Translations under genes and position numbers: made by a program
Shown: positions 61,581-64,000 of the stretch, piece after piece
Layout of the letters: each line of letters opens with the position of its first letter
How positions within the stretch are numbered: position 1 is the first letter of the stretch
Notes under the pieces: model-generated
What the model was told of the DNA's origin: nothing
Database searches by the model: none
What the model saw: only the letters and a program-made list of their open reading frames with translations
Assembly (NCBI RefSeq): GCF_001667075.1
Contig: NZ_LZIL01000035.1
Coordinates: 1 to 64,000, forward strand
DNA length: 64,000 bases
Direction of reading: 5' to 3'
DNA from: Mycobacterium sp. 852014-52450_SCH5900713
Lineage (GTDB): Bacteria; Actinomycetota; Actinomycetes; Mycobacteriales; Mycobacteriaceae

Positions 61581-62081
61581 ATGGTCAATGTCGTCCCGCG
61601 GCGGTTGATCTCGGTCTCGCGAAGCATCGTGACCTCACCGGTGCTCACTCTGAACGGCTGGGTGGCCTTCAACCTGCCGCGAACGGTGACCGCATTGGGC
61701 GGCTCGCTGCTGGTGGGCCTGGTGGCGGTGCATGCCTACGTCTGGATCAGGGCGCCGGGCATTCCCTGGTACTTCGCCGTCTACTCGGGTTTGCTTGCAG
61801 TCTGTTGTCTGACGGCCGCGGCCGCGATGGTGTTCGCCTTCAAACCGCGTCTGCCACAGGCGGGGTGGTACCTCGGCAGCTCGGGGTGCCTTGCCTTCAT
61901 CGCGATCTACCTGGTCAGCCGTTGGGTCAGCCTGCCGGGGCTGGAGTCGCTGACCGGCCGATGGGATCTGGCGCCCGGCACATTCGCTTTGGTGTTCGCC
62001 GCCGCGTTCATCGCGGTGCACACGACGGTGCTGTCCGGCGTCAACGTGGCCTACCCGCAACGGCAGCAGTGGTACGACTGA
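61581..62081 (+). CDS. Four-helix membrane protein of unknown function
   Basis: A 166-aa integral membrane protein with four predicted TM helices at about 38-56, 64-88, 98-114 and 133-153, and a short cytoplasmic N-terminus. No conserved heme-ligand pairs are obvious. It is 13 bases before the cytochrome-b/molybdopterin gene and probably co-transcribed, so it may be a membrane subunit or assembly partner of that enzyme. I do not recognise a named family. Confidence 0.7.
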   Translation: MVNVVPRRLISVSRSIVTSPVLTLNGWVAFNLPRTVTALGGSLLVGLVAVHAYVWIRAPGIPWYFAVYSGLLAVCCLTAAAAMVFAFKPRLPQAGWYLGSSGCLAFIAIYLVSRWVSLPGLESLTGRWDLAPGTFALVFAAAFIAVHTTVLSGVNVAYPQRQQWYD

Positions 62082-62094
62082 CGGGAGCCCAGGC

Positions 62095-63585
62095 ATGACG
62101 ACGCTCGACTACCCGGTGTGGCTGCGGGTGGACCATTGGCTGAACGTGCTGTTTCTGACGCTGCTCATTCGCAGCGGCATCGAAATCCTCTCCACCCACC
62201 CGAAGCTGTATGGGCAGGACGACAGCAGACCCGGCAGCGAATGGGCGCGCTTCACCCGCAAAGTCATGCCGCGGGACCGGTTATACGACACGCTCGACGA
62301 AGAAGAGGACTATCACCCGATCGTTGCGCTGCCCGGCCATGCGCAGTTGGGCATGGGGCGGCATTGGCACTTCATCTCCGTCATCGGCTGGATATTGGTG
62401 GGGCTGTCTTACTACATCCTGCTGTTCGCGACCGGGCAGTGGCACCGGTATTGGCCGTATTCCTGGTCGATCTTTCCTGAGGCATGGAACGACATCGTCA
62501 CCTACATGTCGTTCAACCTGCCGCCGCTGCTCCCCGGAGAACCCTTGGATGCCATTCAGAAGCTGACCTATGCGGGTGTTGTCTTTCTGCTTGCACCCTT
62601 CCAGATCCTGACCGGTGCCGCCCAGTCTCCCGCGATCGAGGCGCGGTTTCCGTGGTATGTGCAAATGTTCGGCGGCCGTCAGAAGGCCCGCAGCCTCCAT
62701 TTTTTCGGACTGCTCGCGTTCATCGTGTTCATCGCGATCCATCTGTCGATGATTTTTTTCTGGGGCTGGGGCAGGCTCACCGCCTTGATGATCTTCGGGT
62801 CGGTGCGCAACGCCTATTGGGCTACGGCGCTGTCCTTCGTGATTATCGGCGCCGTTGTCGCCATTCATTGGGCGGCCACCAGCTGGAGCCATCGCAGTCC
62901 CCGGTCGGTGCAGCGCGCACTCGGGGCCGTGACCACCGGTGCGCGGCTACTCCTGTTGCGGCCGCTCAACTCCCGGCAGAATTACCCGCCGAGCAAGATC
63001 TCTCAGCAACACCGAGTCAACGGCAAGCCCCCAACGGGCATCGACTTCAAAGTGATGGCCGCCCATAACTTCGTTGACTGGCGACTGCGAGTGGGTGGCC
63101 TCGTCGAGAATCCTGTGACGCTGGACCTGGCCGCTCTGCGGTCTCTGGCGGAGCCGGAGTCGCAGTGCGTCATGCATAACTGTGTACAGGGATGGACCAG
63201 CATCGCCGAATGGAAGGGCCTGCATTTGGGCCGACTCGTTGAACTCGTGCGCCCCCTGCCACAGGCAAAATACGTCTGCTTCCTCAGCATGCAAGACAAC
63301 AGCACCGACGAACCGGCCTCACATGGCGGTGGCCAGTTCTACGAGGTCATCGATCTGGAGTTCGCCCGCAAGCCGCAGACGCTGCTGGCCTACGAAATGA
63401 ACGGGGCGCCACTACCGATCAAGCATGGTGCGCCGTTGCGGTTGCGGGTCGAAACTCAGGTCGGTTTCAAAATGACCAAATGGATCAACCAGATTGAGTT
63501 CGTCGAGGACTTCGCCGGCATCGGCTTCGGGACGGGGGGCTGGCGCGAGGACCGCGTCTTCTACGACAAGGACGTGGAGATCTGA
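62095..63585 (+). CDS. Cytochrome b561-like / sulfite-oxidase-type molybdopterin fusion protein
   Basis: A 496-aa fusion. Residues 1-290 form a membrane cytochrome-b-like domain with TM helices and candidate heme histidines (RVDHWLN, GRHWHFISVIGW, SLHFFGLLAFIVFIAIHLSM). Residues about 315-490 form a sulfite-oxidase-fold domain with the molybdenum-ligating Cys363 in NCVQGWTSIAEWKG, then NGAPLPIKHGAPLRLRVETQVGFKMTKWI. In the related YedYZ/MsrPQ system the two halves are separate proteins. It should pass electrons between the membrane quinone pool and a molybdenum site; the substrate is unknown. Confidence 0.88.
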   Translation: MTTLDYPVWLRVDHWLNVLFLTLLIRSGIEILSTHPKLYGQDDSRPGSEWARFTRKVMPRDRLYDTLDEEEDYHPIVALPGHAQLGMGRHWHFISVIGWILVGLSYYILLFATGQWHRYWPYSWSIFPEAWNDIVTYMSFNLPPLLPGEPLDAIQKLTYAGVVFLLAPFQILTGAAQSPAIEARFPWYVQMFGGRQKARSLHFFGLLAFIVFIAIHLSMIFFWGWGRLTALMIFGSVRNAYWATALSFVIIGAVVAIHWAATSWSHRSPRSVQRALGAVTTGARLLLLRPLNSRQNYPPSKISQQHRVNGKPPTGIDFKVMAAHNFVDWRLRVGGLVENPVTLDLAALRSLAEPESQCVMHNCVQGWTSIAEWKGLHLGRLVELVRPLPQAKYVCFLSMQDNSTDEPASHGGGQFYEVIDLEFARKPQTLLAYEMNGAPLPIKHGAPLRLRVETQVGFKMTKWINQIEFVEDFAGIGFGTGGWREDRVFYDKDVEI

Positions 63586-63586
63586 G

Positions 63587-63919
63587 ATGACCGACATGAC
63601 CGAGGGAGCCAGCGAGCAAGTCGGTTTGCGTCCGGAGCTGATCGGTTTGGATGCCGTGGCGCGTCAGTGCGTACTCGACCTGATCGCCGTCAAAGGCGGA
63701 CATTGCGAGGCCTGTGGCGCGACGGATTTCGCGGTCGGCGATGCGATGATCATGGGCTTTCTCTTTCTCGACGAGGACGCCGACGCTTTCCTGGTAGCGC
63801 TGACGTGTCGCAACCCCGAGTGCCCCAAGCCCAGGACCGCGATCAGGTTGAGCGGCAAGGATTTCCTGTCCGAGGAGCAAATGGCTCGCGCCGTGTCCCT
63901 CAGGTCCACAATCGCGTGA
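63587..63919 (+). CDS. Zinc-ribbon-like small protein
   Basis: A 110-aa protein starting 1 base after the molybdopterin gene stop. Four cysteines in two pairs (GHCEACGATDF and TCRNPECPKP) look like a zinc ribbon enclosing about 32 residues. The rest is helical and acidic, ending in a Ser/Arg-rich tail. No signal peptide or TM helix. Its coupling to the cytochrome-b/molybdopterin gene suggests a maturation or regulatory role, but I recognise no function. Confidence 0.7.
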   Translation: MTDMTEGASEQVGLRPELIGLDAVARQCVLDLIAVKGGHCEACGATDFAVGDAMIMGFLFLDEDADAFLVALTCRNPECPKPRTAIRLSGKDFLSEEQMARAVSLRSTIA

Positions 63920-64000
63920 CACCAGCTATGGGCGAAGGAGGCGTCGCCATTTCGCCGCGCGCCGCACCCGCCTGTTGGTCCCGCTCTCTCGCAAATCCGT
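63920..64000. other. Window end, no supported gene
   Basis: The last 81 bases contain an ATG at 63930 with an open frame to the window end, and an AAGGAGG at 63935-63941. This is too short to call a gene. The AAGGAGG could be the ribosome-binding site of a gene starting just downstream, although no standard start codon sits at the expected spacing. Confidence 0.3.

Overview
The window looks like chromosomal DNA from a Mycobacterium, most likely a slow-growing species. The DNA is GC-rich, and the gene content is typical of the genus: many FadD-, FadE- and EchA-type fatty acyl-CoA genes, three P450s, F420-type luciferase-like oxidoreductases, an NDMA-type alcohol dehydrogenase, a CsbD-family microaggregate-binding-like protein, and a PAS-SpoIIE-kinase-STAS protein laid out like M. 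tuberculosis Rv1364c. Bases 1-99 are a C/G homopolymer mess that looks like a contig edge. I saw no tRNA, rRNA, insertion sequence, phage gene or CRISPR array.

Layout. 0.1-6.5 kb: a beta-oxidation-like block (acyl-CoA dehydrogenase, SDR, thiolase, a CoA-transferase resembling mesaconyl-CoA C1-C4 transferase, a second acyl-CoA dehydrogenase) closed by a GntR regulator, with an AT-rich palindrome in the divergent promoter. 6.6-9 kb: a small secreted protein, a divergent GATase1-AraC regulator / DJ-1 protein pair and a 102-aa hypothetical. 9-16 kb: a leftward six-gene unit of three crotonases and three adenylate-forming ligases, almost all overlapping. 16-28 kb: thioesterase/crotonase, a TetR regulator, an SDR, a DapA-family lyase, then a rightward unit of crotonase, two amidohydrolases, an acyl-CoA synthetase and a paired acyl-CoA dehydrogenase. 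28-31 kb: a redox module (sulfide:quinone-reductase-like flavoprotein, AhpD-like protein, thioredoxin, and 57-aa and 43-aa small proteins). 31-46 kb: leftward P450/CoA-transferase/thiolase-like genes; a leftward KshA-like Rieske oxygenase/hydrolase-fold/thioesterase/FadD unit; and hydrolase, SnoaL-like, F420 oxidoreductase, carboxyltransferase, P450 and SDR genes. 46-49.5 kb: TetR, a degenerate ABC ATPase and a YhgE/Pip-type membrane protein. 49.5-59.4 kb: VOC protein, SDR, alcohol dehydrogenase, P450, Rieske ferredoxin, two amidohydrolases, an HSL-fold protein lacking its nucleophile, and a second acyl-CoA dehydrogenase pair. 59.4-64 kb: the Rv1364c-like stress regulator and a membrane protein / cytochrome-b-molybdopterin fusion / zinc-ribbon operon.

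The main observation is a recurrent 19-bp dyad, ideal form TACTGTAA-N3-TTACAGTA. By eye I find it, perfect or with 12-13 of 16 arm positions matching, at eight places, each in front of a catabolic transcription unit between 16.0 and 57.0 kb. This suggests that most of the window is one regulon, plausibly controlled by the TetR protein at 17745-18557, for oxygenase-initiated CoA-dependent breakdown of an unidentified, probably cyclic or branched hydrophobic compound. The P450s, Rieske oxygenase, Rieske ferredoxin and F420 enzymes would oxidise it. The ligases would activate acids to CoA esters. Paired FadEs, crotonases, CoA-transferases, thiolase-like enzymes, amidohydrolases and the DapA-family lyase would cleave and degrade the skeleton. 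The substrate cannot be read from the sequence.

Several proteins have lost family catalytic residues: an isochorismatase-fold protein, an HSL-fold hydrolase, one amidohydrolase of an adjacent pair, and the ABC ATPase.
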